Position numbers and translations under genes: made by a program
In this document: piece after piece, positions 25,510 through 34,448 of the stretch
Layout of the letters: each line of letters opens with the position of its first letter
Numbering within the stretch: position 1 is the stretch's first letter
Notes under the pieces: model-generated
What the model was told of the DNA's origin: nothing
Seen by the model: only the letters and a program-made list of their open reading frames with translations
The model's database searches: none
DNA from: Aquimarina acroporae
GTDB lineage: Bacteria > Bacteroidota > Bacteroidia > Flavobacteriales > Flavobacteriaceae
Length of the DNA: 64,000 nt
Reading direction: 5' to 3'
NCBI RefSeq assembly: GCF_023195925.1
Contig: NZ_JALPRE010000001.1
Coordinates: forward strand, 124,001-188,000

Positions 25510-26744
25510 CTCTTTTCGTTGTTTTTAGATACTATTTTATTTTTGAATTCATTAAGTGTTGTAATATTATTTTCTTGAGCCCACCATATATCATCATCTA
25601 TCGAAGCTAGTTGTTGCAGCATTCCAAACTTTTGTAATCCTTGTAATGGAGGATAAAGTGATTTTAAATAATTTTTATCTTCCGACAAAATTTTCTTATG
25701 TATAGCCGTAACCAGGGCATTTGAATTTTTGTGTACACCACTTAATAAATCTCCAAATTCTAAAACAAACAATTCTTTTATTTTATCATAAAGAGAAACT
25801 AATTCTTTTAAATCTATTCCAAGCCTATTTAATTTCCTAACGGTAAACTCTGCGTTGTAAAAAGCTTGTTTTGATTGGTTAACAAGTGTTGTATGAACAT
25901 CAGCCATAAGTAATTTAAGAACAAATTTTTCTTCATCATACTGTCCATCATCAATGAACTTTTCTTTGTTCTCAATTTCATCAATCTTATTTCTAGTAAT
26001 AAAACTCGTTAACTCTGTTCTCAAAGCGTGTAAAATAATGTCATCTTTATTATCAGGTTTTATTATACTAAAATGATCATCATCTGAATAAATAGGTTCT
26101 AAATTATCACGATCCAACGAAATTCCTGATATTTTTGGAACAATATCATCGCTTAATCCTTGCATATAGTATCTTTCAGGAAGGTTTTTGCATTGTACCC
26201 ATTCTGTATTTAGCTTATTTATATTTTCACTCAAAGGAGCTAAATCTTTAACTTGACAATTTGGTATAATCTTTTTCCCATATGTAGCTAAATCAGATCC
26301 AGAGTGAGGTGTAGCTAAAGAAATATATAATTTTACTTTTGATGTTGAATTTTTATTTATGTCGTCAAGAACAAATCTCTTCGCAACTAAACCTCCCATA
26401 CTATGACCAATAAGAACAATATTCTCATAACTCTCGCATCTATATTTCAGTTGTGTTGAAAGCAGTTCGGCGATACTTTCTATAGGTAAAATTTTTCTAG
26501 CTTTTTTATTATCTATTATCCTAGCTAATCTATTTAATTTAGGGAAAAGCTCTAATAATTTAGTATGATATACAAATATGCCAATATCCATATTATCATA
26601 AATAAGTTTTTCTTCAAGTATAGGGTCTATTAAAGGTTTGGTTTTATCATTTTTTATCCAAGTTTCCTCACTTCCTATAAATCCGTGGATGAAAACGACT
26701 ATAGTGTTAACTTTATTAGAGTTTTCGTGTAATATTTTTATCAT
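25506..26744 (-). CDS. ABC-3C effector: alpha/beta hydrolase (lipase-like) with C-terminal ABC-3C domain
   Basis: The 412-residue protein has an N-terminal alpha/beta hydrolase of the PGAP1/lipase type: oxyanion HGF (20-22), nucleophile GHSMGG with Ser115, and LATPHSGSD. Likely Asp and His ligands are in GLSDDIVP and DDDHFSII. Residues from about 265 form a separate helical domain ending GMLQQLASIDDDIWWA, resembling the conserved C-terminal domain of ABC-3C effectors. A lipase effector would be expected to damage membrane lipids once the ATPase senses an invader. No signal peptide is present, so it acts from the cytoplasm. It is the first gene of the operon. Confidence 0.85.
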   Translation of the reverse strand: MIKILHENSNKVNTIVVFIHGFIGSEETWIKNDKTKPLIDPILEEKLIYDNMDIGIFVYHTKLLELFPKLNRLARIIDNKKARKILPIESIAELLSTQLKYRCESYENIVLIGHSMGGLVAKRFVLDDINKNSTSKVKLYISLATPHSGSDLATYGKKIIPNCQVKDLAPLSENINKLNTEWVQCKNLPERYYMQGLSDDIVPKISGISLDRDNLEPIYSDDDHFSIIKPDNKDDIILHALRTELTSFITRNKIDEIENKEKFIDDGQYDEEKFVLKLLMADVHTTLVNQSKQAFYNAEFTVRKLNRLGIDLKELVSLYDKIKELFVLEFGDLLSGVHKNSNALVTAIHKKILSEDKNYLKSLYPPLQGLQKFGMLQQLASIDDDIWWAQENNITTLNEFKNKIVSKNNEKS

Positions 26745-26769
26745 ATTATTTTTACAATATGGCTAGCCT

Positions 26770-26777
26770 CAAATATA
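26770..26777 (-). promoter_or_regulatory. Candidate -7 element for the ABC-3C operon
   Basis: On the minus strand this reads TATATTTG, an exact TAnnTTTG. It lies 25 bases upstream of the effector ATG. No TTG sits at the usual -33 spacing, so expression may be weak or activator-dependent. Confidence 0.35.
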
Positions 26778-26960
26778 AAGAATCCATCCAATTAATATTT
26801 ACGGGAATCCCTCAATAATGAATAAAATTTGAGGGAAATATTCCCATTCCACACACATTCCCCTACTTCCTATCGTCGAACGGGTAATAAGTATTCCATT
26901 ACCTTTTTTAAAGGATATTTTCGTTAGAAAACTTTTAAAATAAGCTGTAGAGGAAATAAA

Positions 26961-26982
26961 CTTTGCTTTTACCAAAGCAAAG
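26961..26982. repeat. Perfect inverted repeat
   Basis: CTTTGCTTT and AAAGCAAAG are perfect 9-base complements around TACC. No T-tract follows. It lies within the gene-free region, about 300 bases before the TonB-dependent receptor. Confidence 0.5.
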
Positions 26983-27028
26983 TGACATAACGCAAGTACA
27001 TAATCTAACACAAGATCGTTAACCCACT

Positions 27029-27093
27029 GTAGTATAATACCATACCTCACCTATCACCTCGTAGCATTCATATAGTGAGCTCTGGGAGGGTTT
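27029..27093. repeat. Dispersed intergenic repeat module (copy 1)
   Basis: The module runs from GTAGTATAATAC through CGTAGCATTC to TATAGTGAGCTCTGGGA. Closely similar runs occur at 38318-38380 (GTAGTATAATAT, CCGTAGAATGC, AGAGCTCTGTGA) and 42744-42806 (TATAGTGAGCTCTGGCA). All three are in gene-free DNA. Confidence 0.55.
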
Positions 27094-27275
27094 TATACCC
27101 AAAACCCTTGATATCCCGCAACTTTTACGCGATAACAGGTAAGGTTTCCTTGATTTTACGTAGATATATATGCTATAACCAACCCAATTCACATTGATAA
27201 ACAGAATACCACCGTTTATCAATCTCTTTTTTATTGCTCATAAGATTACGGCTACTTGCAGCTAAAATCAGTCAT

Positions 27276-29708
27276 ATGAGGGTAGTATTTAGTATTGTAT
27301 TTATAGTTATTGCTATAGCACAAGCATCGTCACAAATCACAGGAACCGTTGTAGATCAAAATGGTGTGGGTATCGAGTTTGCCAATGTTACCTTACACCC
27401 AAAAGATAGTACACAGCTGCGCACTGGGGTGATTAGCAGTACATCGGGTAAATTTGAACTCAACGTTCCAAACCCTGGTGAGTTTACACTACAAATCAGC
27501 CTACTATCGTATAAAACTTGGGTATCTCCCCAATTTACGGTAACTACACTCCCCTATCAATACCAGTTTACTCCCATCACGTTACAAGAAGATATGACAG
27601 AACTCGATGATGTAGTGATAAGATCACAACGTAAATTGATACAACGCACTCAAGAAGGTAGTGTGATTAATGTGCAAGCGAGTGTTATGACACAAGGGAG
27701 TACCGCCCTGCAACTATTAGAACGCTCACCGGGTGTGATTCTCGATCAATACAACAATACCTTTTCCCTCAATGGTAAAAGTGGCACACTGGTGATGATC
27801 AACGGTAAGGCGCAGCGCATTCCTACTGCAGATCTAATCGCCATGCTTAATGGGATGAGTGCAGATAATATTGAAAAAATAGAACTATTAACCAATCCAT
27901 CGGCGCGATATGATGTAGATGGCAATGCAGGGATCATTAATATTGTCATGAGTAAAGATGAAACTTTAGGCATTCGAGGTACGGTGAACCTTAGTACCGG
28001 GTATGGCGAAGGTGTCAAACAAGCAAGCGGTTTTTCACTCAACTACGGCAGTACACGCTCTACCCTATTTGGCAGCTATACCTTCTCCTATGACGATACC
28101 TATTATGGTTTTCAGGCGCTTGGAGTTACCGAACTGCCGGCTTTGGGCGGGAGTACCACTGTAGACTTTACCAGTAGAACCCAACAAATAAATCGCAACC
28201 ATAACCTTAATCTGGGGTATGAATACAAACTCTCTAAAACTTCCTCATTGGGAGCTAGTGCATTGTTTAATCAATCCCGACCGTTGGTAGAAACTCGTAA
28301 TCTAGGCTTATACGATTTTGCAGCCGATCCTTTTCTCGAAGCTCAAATACACCTCAATGGAGATGGGAATCTAAAGAACCTAACTACTTCTATCTACTAT
28401 GAAAAAACGGGGGAACAGCATAGCTTTTCGATCACAGGAGATTATATTAACTACAACAGTAAAACACCTAACACTGTAAATAGCCGCTATTTTGATGAAA
28501 ATGGTGATCCTTTTCAGCCCGAAAGTGAGATTTATAATAATGGTAACCGTGGTTTTAATGATACCGATATTACCGTGGGTGTGCTTAATCTTGATTATAA
28601 ACATACGGTAAATGAAAAGGTATCTATAGAGGGCGGTATTAAAGGGTCATTGTCAAATACCATTAATGATGCCCGTATCGAAATTTTAGAAGGAGATGTA
28701 TTTGTGCCAGATGACAGATTCATTAGCAAAATAGAAAACAAAGAAACCATAGGAGCAGCCTATGCGCTGAGTGATTATCACCTTACTCAAAAACTAAAAG
28801 CACAGCTCGGTTTACGCTATGAATATTGGGATCAGGATTTTGATGACAGCGTCTTAGATCGAAGTTTTGGAAAATTGTTTCCTTCATTTTTTGTTACCTA
28901 TTCATTGTCAGATACTACGGCGCTTAATTTTACCTATAACAAGCGCATTACACGACCCAACTACGCCGATTTAGCTTCCTTTTTGATATATAACGGTCCT
29001 ACTTCGGTATTCAGTGGTAATCCGCAGTTATTACCTGCCATAACCGATAATATTAGTCTTACCTATAACAATAAGTCGTTTAGCATTTCGGTATTGGCGT
29101 CTAATGAAGATAAGCCCATTGCTCGATATCAGATTACCCGAAATGAGCAAAGTAATGTGGCGGTTATAGCTCCTGTAAATATGGAATACCTGCGTAATAT
29201 CGATATGCAGCTCAATATTCCTATTCGCATTTCACATTGGTGGAACGTAAACGTGAATGGTACCGTGGGCGTAAGATCGTTTAAACTTCTACATACAGAT
29301 GACAAGATCACCAAAGACTATGTACATTTTAATTTCAACGGAACGCAAACCATGCAGTTGCCCGGAGATTTTTCAATAGAACTGTCTGGCTGGTACAACT
29401 CACGACATTTTAATGGAAGTACCCGAAATGAAGGGTTTGGAATTCTGAATGCAGGAGTAAAAAAAGAGTTTAAAAATGGGAGTAGTTTACAATTTGCAGT
29501 ATCTGATATTTTTGAGAGTTTCGATATTAATTTTAGGATAGGAACATTAACTCGAGAGGTGTTTGGTGATGTGTTTAATGGAAACTTCAGTCCAGAATCT
29601 GGCTTTTCGCGTATTTTTAGATTGAGTTATACCTATCCCTTCGGAAACAAAAAAGTAAAAGAAACCAAAGGTAAAACTTCGGCAGATACCGAGAAATCAA
29701 GATTATAA
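27276..29708 (+). CDS. TonB-dependent receptor-like outer-membrane beta-barrel protein
   Basis: The 810-residue protein has a signal peptide ending ASSQ. A carboxypeptidase-regulatory-like domain follows (ITGTVVDQNGVGIEFANVTL), then a plug domain with the conserved NPSARYDVDGNAGIINIV, and a long C-terminal beta-barrel. This matches the outer-membrane beta-barrel family receptors of Bacteroidota that use a CarboxypepD_reg domain. It probably imports or binds an extracellular compound; the substrate is unknown. The start is moved from TTG 27234 to ATG 27276 to fit the signal peptide. No SusD partner is adjacent. Confidence 0.9.
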   Translation: MRVVFSIVFIVIAIAQASSQITGTVVDQNGVGIEFANVTLHPKDSTQLRTGVISSTSGKFELNVPNPGEFTLQISLLSYKTWVSPQFTVTTLPYQYQFTPITLQEDMTELDDVVIRSQRKLIQRTQEGSVINVQASVMTQGSTALQLLERSPGVILDQYNNTFSLNGKSGTLVMINGKAQRIPTADLIAMLNGMSADNIEKIELLTNPSARYDVDGNAGIINIVMSKDETLGIRGTVNLSTGYGEGVKQASGFSLNYGSTRSTLFGSYTFSYDDTYYGFQALGVTELPALGGSTTVDFTSRTQQINRNHNLNLGYEYKLSKTSSLGASALFNQSRPLVETRNLGLYDFAADPFLEAQIHLNGDGNLKNLTTSIYYEKTGEQHSFSITGDYINYNSKTPNTVNSRYFDENGDPFQPESEIYNNGNRGFNDTDITVGVLNLDYKHTVNEKVSIEGGIKGSLSNTINDARIEILEGDVFVPDDRFISKIENKETIGAAYALSDYHLTQKLKAQLGLRYEYWDQDFDDSVLDRSFGKLFPSFFVTYSLSDTTALNFTYNKRITRPNYADLASFLIYNGPTSVFSGNPQLLPAITDNISLTYNNKSFSISVLASNEDKPIARYQITRNEQSNVAVIAPVNMEYLRNIDMQLNIPIRISHWWNVNVNGTVGVRSFKLLHTDDKITKDYVHFNFNGTQTMQLPGDFSIELSGWYNSRHFNGSTRNEGFGILNAGVKKEFKNGSSLQFAVSDIFESFDINFRIGTLTREVFGDVFNGNFSPESGFSRIFRLSYTYPFGNKKVKETKGKTSADTEKSRL

Positions 29709-29712
29709 TTTA

Positions 29713-29753
29713 CAGTAGATGTACTACATTGTTTCAACATAGCACATCTACTG
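29713..29753. terminator. Stem-loop between convergent genes
   Basis: CAGTAGATGT and ACATCTACTG are perfect 10-base complements around a 21-base loop. They sit in the 68-base gap between the convergent receptor and LRR genes. There is no run of Ts, so a role as terminator or mRNA-end stabiliser is only suggested. Confidence 0.4.
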
Positions 29754-29776
29754 AAGTATTTACAATGCTACGAAGT

Positions 29777-31468
29777 TTAGTTATTATTAAAACTCCACAT
29801 ATAAGTGGCTTGTAGCTCGTTTATTTTATCGGTAGTCGTCTGCGCTATATCATTAAATCCGGGATTGTTTTTAAAATCGATATACCCATTCATTATCGAA
29901 TTTAAAACCGCTTGATCATAAATATACCCTATCATTTCATCGATCTGCATTCCTGCAAACTGGTTCCCTCCTATCTCTAAATCGATAATTTTAGGATTAT
30001 TGGTAAGGTCTAAAGTGCTCATTGCATTATTCTCTACAATCAACCGCTCTAGTTTAGGGTTATTAGATACATCTATAGTCGTAAGCAGGTTACCATTGAT
30101 GTAAATACTCTCTAAGTTGGTGTTCATAGAAAGGTCAATACTACTGATTTGATTGTCGTATAGATCAATACGCGTTAAGTCTACATTTTTTGAAAGGTCA
30201 ATACTCGTGAGTTCGTTTGCACCTACGTTAATCTCGGTTAACTCGGTGTTCTTTGAAAGGTCTATACTAGTGATAGAGTTTCCACTAACATCAATAGTCA
30301 ATAAATCGGCACTATTAGATACATCAAAAGTGGTTAATCCATTATCTCTTGCTAATACTTTGCGTAAATTAGGATTATTAGATAGATCAAGATTTGAAAT
30401 TTGATTTCCATCTACCCACAAAAATACTAATAGTGAGTTTTGAGAAACATCAAGATCTGTGAGTTGATTGTATCTTAACCATACTGTTCCTAAATTTTTA
30501 TTTTTGGTAAAATCAAGATTGGTAATTTCATTATAGCCCAACTCCAATATTTCTAAAGCTATATTGTTAGTAGTATCGAGTGTAGCAAGCTTACCGCTAT
30601 AAATAGAACATGTTGCTAATAGCGTTAACTTTGTGATATCTGCTTCGGTAATATTGCTTTGCAAAGGATTACCATCCTCATCATTACTATAGAATTCAAA
30701 TTCTTCGATCACTTCTACGGCACCAGTTATCGTAACTTCATAGATGGCAGCTTCGGTATATTCATGTGTCAATTTATTTTCTTCAGCCGTATTTCTTGTT
30801 GTTGACACATACTCTTCAACAATACCATCTCCCCAATCGACCATATAGCTCGATCCTGTGAGTGATTTTAAAACCAAAGTTTTAGGTGTAAAGGTTGCAG
30901 ATTCATCAATAGTAATACTGAATGTATCTGTAGCTTGTGGAATCGTAACATCTAAAGCTTCATACCCAAAATCGAAAGCTACATATCCTGCTGCATCAAT
31001 ATTTTCTACCGTGGCAGCGCTAGATTCATCGGGTTCTATTATAAAACCTAAGGGTATCGTATTCTCAATAAATTGAGATAGTGTAGAGTTTACCTTTGGA
31101 GCCAAAGAGATAACTACATCATTGGCATCTACCACAATAAATTCAGTTAAACTATATATCCCGGCATCCAGCGTGATTTCTTCGGTTACAAATTTTTCAT
31201 TTTCTTCATTAATTGAAACCTTTTCTCTGGTTAACACTTCGTTTCCATCACTATTTACAACACTAATAAGGGCATAACTGGGCATTAAGTCGGTAGTTTT
31301 ATCGACTACGTTTTTGGCTATAATTTCTTTAAAATCAATACTAAAGGTTTGTTGCCCTTCGGTTATTACTATTATGTCGTCATCTCCTTGTCCTGGCATG
31401 TCCTTATCATCAGAAGAGCAGGAAACAAAAAGAATAGAAAATAGAAGTAAAAAGAGTGTGTTTTTCAT
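29777..31468 (-). CDS. Surface lipoprotein with PKD-like and leucine-rich repeats
   Basis: The 563-residue protein begins MKNTLFLLLFSILFVSC, a lipoprotein signal. The N-terminal part (about 30-190) is beta-rich. A PKD-like domain follows with VDWGDG at about 215-220. From about 285 to 530 there are roughly eleven leucine-rich repeats of about 21 residues (NLDLSNNPNL, SIDLSKNTEL, TLDLTNNPKI). This resembles BspA/internalin-like surface adhesins. The upstream in-frame start at 31531 lacks a plausible signal arrangement, so 31468 is preferred. Binding partners are unknown. Confidence 0.87.
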   Translation of the reverse strand: MKNTLFLLLFSILFVSCSSDDKDMPGQGDDDIIVITEGQQTFSIDFKEIIAKNVVDKTTDLMPSYALISVVNSDGNEVLTREKVSINEENEKFVTEEITLDAGIYSLTEFIVVDANDVVISLAPKVNSTLSQFIENTIPLGFIIEPDESSAATVENIDAAGYVAFDFGYEALDVTIPQATDTFSITIDESATFTPKTLVLKSLTGSSYMVDWGDGIVEEYVSTTRNTAEENKLTHEYTEAAIYEVTITGAVEVIEEFEFYSNDEDGNPLQSNITEADITKLTLLATCSIYSGKLATLDTTNNIALEILELGYNEITNLDFTKNKNLGTVWLRYNQLTDLDVSQNSLLVFLWVDGNQISNLDLSNNPNLRKVLARDNGLTTFDVSNSADLLTIDVSGNSITSIDLSKNTELTEINVGANELTSIDLSKNVDLTRIDLYDNQISSIDLSMNTNLESIYINGNLLTTIDVSNNPKLERLIVENNAMSTLDLTNNPKIIDLEIGGNQFAGMQIDEMIGYIYDQAVLNSIMNGYIDFKNNPGFNDIAQTTTDKINELQATYMWSFNNN

Positions 31469-31597
31469 GAAATAGGTTTTAAATAATCTTTTAAAATAAC
31501 AATGTTGCTTATAAGTGTAGTATGTTGGCAAGTTGTTACCTCCTATTTCGTATTTATTTTAAAATAATTTTGAGGAGTTTCGGTTTAAGGTGCAATT

Positions 31598-31670
31598 TAT
31601 AATGTATGGTACTTTGCTACCACAGTCAATATATCATCAACTAGCATAGCTACTGATAGCTCTGGGAAGG
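31598..31670. repeat. Dispersed intergenic repeat module (weak copy)
   Basis: TATAATGTATGG followed by CATAGCTACTGATAGCTCTGGGAAGG resembles the 3' part of the modules at 27.0, 38.3 and 42.7 kb. Similarity is limited to the end of the module, so this copy is tentative. Confidence 0.35.
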
Positions 31671-31722
31671 TACAACGCCTAAAAAGACGATCTTTGCTAT
31701 TGAAACGACAAGACACTAATCG

Positions 31723-32889
31723 CTAAGCAAAGGTAGCTAACGATAATTCTTCAATAAGTTTATCGATCATCTCTACTCCTTTTTCTAATTGTTCTTTGGC
31801 GATAAATTCATTGGCTCTATGGGCTTGGGCAATAGATCCTGGTCCGCAGATAATAGACTGAAATCCTTCATCGGCAAATTGCCCGGCCTCTGAAGCATAG
31901 GCTACGGTATTTAACTCTGATTTACCCGAGATTTTCTGTACCAACTGCACAACATCTGCATCATCTTTGGTATCCAAATGAGGTACGGCAGGGTGGTTTT
32001 CAACAGATTTTATGGAAAAATCAGGAAATACCTTTTGTAATTCGGCTACTCTTTCCTGGCAATAGGCTTCAAACTCCGCTATGATGGTAGTTACATCATC
32101 CATCGGGATGGTACGTAAATCCCAATAAAAGTGAGCTTTATCTGCAATGATGTTGGGAGCGATTCCTCCGTTTACCAATCCAATGTGAATGGTGGAGTGC
32201 GGCGGATGAAAACGATCGTCGAATTGTTTATTCTCAATCAACTGATTCATTTTATTCTCTAACCAAAGAATAAGACGCATAGATTCGTGTATAGCGCTTA
32301 CTTCTTGTTTTATACGACTACTGTGACCCTCAGAACCATTTACATAGGTTTCTAGAATGTAAATTCCTTTTTGACCCACGATAGGTTCCATTAAAGACGG
32401 TTCTCCAATAATGGCATATTTTGGAGTTTCGGTATAAAAATCGTTGATAGCACGTGCGAGTTCTGGCCCTGCCAAACATCCTATTTCCTCATCATACGAA
32501 AAGGCAAAATAAATAGGTTTTTTTAAATCGGCTTTGGCCATTTCTGGCAACACAGCTAGGCAACACGCTATAAAACCTTTCATATCACATGAGCCTCTTC
32601 CGTATAACTTTCCATCTCCTTTATCTGTTAATACAAATGGGTCGGTATCCCACTTTTGTCCAGCCACAGGAACTACATCGGTATGACCAGAGAGAATTAC
32701 ACCTCCATCAACCGCAGGACCTATTCTACAATGCAACGACGCTTTATTTCCTTCTTCATTGGGTACTAAATGCACCTCAATATCATACGATTCAATATAT
32801 TCCTGTATCCAATCAATTATACTTAAGTTGCTTTCACCGCCAAGTACTGGAAATGATACGAGTTTTGATAGAATTTCTTCTGCATTCAT
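31723..32889 (-). CDS. argE: M20 family peptidase, acetylornithine deacetylase
   Basis: The 388-residue protein carries the M20 zinc residues: His69 in SGHTDVVPV, Asp102 in GRGSCDMKGF and the catalytic Glu134-Glu135 in SYDEEIGC. The family pattern matches acetylornithine deacetylase (ArgE), which releases ornithine from N-acetylornithine in arginine synthesis. Flavobacteria often use a succinylated or acetylated variant, so exact acyl specificity is uncertain. It lies 2 bases downstream of a YfcC-type transporter gene and is almost certainly co-transcribed with it. This context could also mean peptide or N-acyl amino acid salvage rather than biosynthesis. Confidence 0.85.
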   Translation of the reverse strand: MNAEEILSKLVSFPVLGGESNLSIIDWIQEYIESYDIEVHLVPNEEGNKASLHCRIGPAVDGGVILSGHTDVVPVAGQKWDTDPFVLTDKGDGKLYGRGSCDMKGFIACCLAVLPEMAKADLKKPIYFAFSYDEEIGCLAGPELARAINDFYTETPKYAIIGEPSLMEPIVGQKGIYILETYVNGSEGHSSRIKQEVSAIHESMRLILWLENKMNQLIENKQFDDRFHPPHSTIHIGLVNGGIAPNIIADKAHFYWDLRTIPMDDVTTIIAEFEAYCQERVAELQKVFPDFSIKSVENHPAVPHLDTKDDADVVQLVQKISGKSELNTVAYASEAGQFADEGFQSIICGPGSIAQAHRANEFIAKEQLEKGVEMIDKLIEELSLATFA

Positions 32890-32891
32890 AA

Positions 32892-34295
32892 TTAGCTATA
32901 ATTTGTTGCTACTGCTATAATTAATGTTAAAAAAGCAATACCTATTAAGATGATTAATACTGGAAATATAAACCGGATCCATCGATCTATAGGTACGCGA
33001 CACATGCTTAACATGGCTATTAATCCTCCTAAAGTTGGATTGATAAGATTTGAAAGCCCATCTCCCATTTGAAACGCCAAAATAGTAATTTGTTTGGTAA
33101 GACCAAGAGATTCTCCCAAAGGTAACATTACTGGTAATGTCGCTAATGCCTGTCCACTCCCTGATGGAATAAAAAAGTTAATCACCGATTGCGAAATGGT
33201 CATGCAAATTGCTGCAATATGTAAGGGTAATCCTTGCAAAATATTGGAGAGCTCATACGAAATGGTATCACCAATATTTCCCATTTCCATCAATACCTTG
33301 ATAGATGTTGCAAACCCTACCATAAAAGCTCCTGGAGCCGCAATGCTTACCGATTTTAATACGGTTTCGCTCATTTTTGTAGCACTCATTTTAGATACCA
33401 ATCCACAAAGGAGTGCGATCATTAAGAAAACGGCCGATAGTTCGTTGATGTACCAGTTTAGATTGAATACACCATATAAAATTACCATAAGTCCAATACC
33501 AAAAATGGCAATAACCAGCATATTATTAATACTTAAACGATATTCACTAATCGGTTTTGATAATGACAATTCGCTTAAATCAAGACCCTTACCAAGGCTT
33601 TTATCTGGATTTAGAGTGATTTTTTTAAAATATCGTACATTATAAAATGCCATAATACTTAATGCTACAAAGCAAAGTACGCTACGTAGCAATGCTCCAG
33701 AGAACATGGGTAACTCTGCCAGTTTATGCCCCGTTCCTACGGTGTAAGCATTAATGGGTGATAGTCCAAAACCAATGGTCATCGCTCCTACCGAAATACC
33801 TGCTGCCAAAATTAAATCACCACCCAATGCCAAACTTAATACTGCGGCGATGGGCACCATGGCAATATTATTTTCATATCCTATAGCAACACCAAGCAAG
33901 CCGTAGATGAAGGTCATAATAATAATGATAAGGACTTTGTTTTTCTGTCCGAGCTTTTTCACGAGAGTTCCTACTCCATTTTCTACAGCTTTCGTTTTAT
34001 CCATAAAACCAAACATAATACCTCCGGCCAGTACGATAAAAATAATTTCTACCGCTGCCTTAAATCCTAATGGAATGGCTTTAAACATATCCAACAACCC
34101 TATTGGTGTTGACGTAATAACTTTATATGAATTAGGAACCACAGCACTTCTACCATTGATTTGTATGCGTTCATACATTCCGGCAGGAAGTATATATGTT
34201 AAAAGGGTAACAAAAACGATGATACCAAATAACATGCTTATGGCATGGGGAATACGGTTAAAAAAGGATCGTTTAGACTTCGATGTAGTAGTCAT
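32892..34295 (-). CDS. YfcC family membrane transporter
   Basis: The 467-residue protein has about twelve membrane segments and the YfcC/DcuC-superfamily pattern. This includes the N-terminal HAISMLFGIIVFVTLLTYILPAG and central GLSPINAYTVGTGHK. Members are putative basic amino acid or C4-dicarboxylate carriers. Pairing with an ArgE-like deacylase suggests transport of ornithine, arginine or an N-acylated amino acid (inference). It is the first gene of the two-gene unit. Confidence 0.83.
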   Translation of the reverse strand: MTTTSKSKRSFFNRIPHAISMLFGIIVFVTLLTYILPAGMYERIQINGRSAVVPNSYKVITSTPIGLLDMFKAIPLGFKAAVEIIFIVLAGGIMFGFMDKTKAVENGVGTLVKKLGQKNKVLIIIIMTFIYGLLGVAIGYENNIAMVPIAAVLSLALGGDLILAAGISVGAMTIGFGLSPINAYTVGTGHKLAELPMFSGALLRSVLCFVALSIMAFYNVRYFKKITLNPDKSLGKGLDLSELSLSKPISEYRLSINNMLVIAIFGIGLMVILYGVFNLNWYINELSAVFLMIALLCGLVSKMSATKMSETVLKSVSIAAPGAFMVGFATSIKVLMEMGNIGDTISYELSNILQGLPLHIAAICMTISQSVINFFIPSGSGQALATLPVMLPLGESLGLTKQITILAFQMGDGLSNLINPTLGGLIAMLSMCRVPIDRWIRFIFPVLIILIGIAFLTLIIAVATNYS

Positions 34296-34404
34296 TTATA
34301 TGATTAATGGTCATAAAAATAACTAAAAAATGTTAGCAGATTTAGGTTTTATGATGAAGTATTTTTTTAAGTATGTGTTTTGGTGGAAATTATGCTAACG
34401 GTAA

Positions 34405-34438
34405 TAAAAAAAGGCTGTCCTTTTTGACAGCCTTTTTT
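34405..34438 (-). terminator. Rho-independent terminator of S41 peptidase-like gene
   Basis: GGCTGTC pairs with GACAGCC around a 6-base loop and is flanked by A and T runs, so it can work on either strand. It lies 17 bases after the minus-strand stop at 34449. On that strand it reads into a run of eight Ts. Confidence 0.85.
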
Positions 34439-34448
34439 GGGATCAATT

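Larger units (their letters stand above)
26745..27275. other. Repeat-containing intergenic region
   Basis: This 531-base stretch divides the ABC-3C operon from the TonB-dependent receptor. No gene is supported; frames at 26799-27050 and 27019-27222 look spurious. It contains a bulged AATATTT..CCCTCAA / TTGAGGGAAATATT pair near 26795-26848, a strong hairpin at 26961-26982 and modules shared with other intergenic regions. The segment TTTTACGCGAT...AAGGTT (27123-27147) resembles one at 22115-22138. Confidence 0.6.

Noticed and set aside
26799..27222. Two short minus-strand open frames
   Set aside because: They cross the dispersed repeat modules and hairpins, and their translations look random.
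33094..33645. Plus-strand open frame of 183 codons
   Set aside because: It is antisense to the YfcC-type transporter; the hydrophobic pattern is a mirror of the membrane segments.
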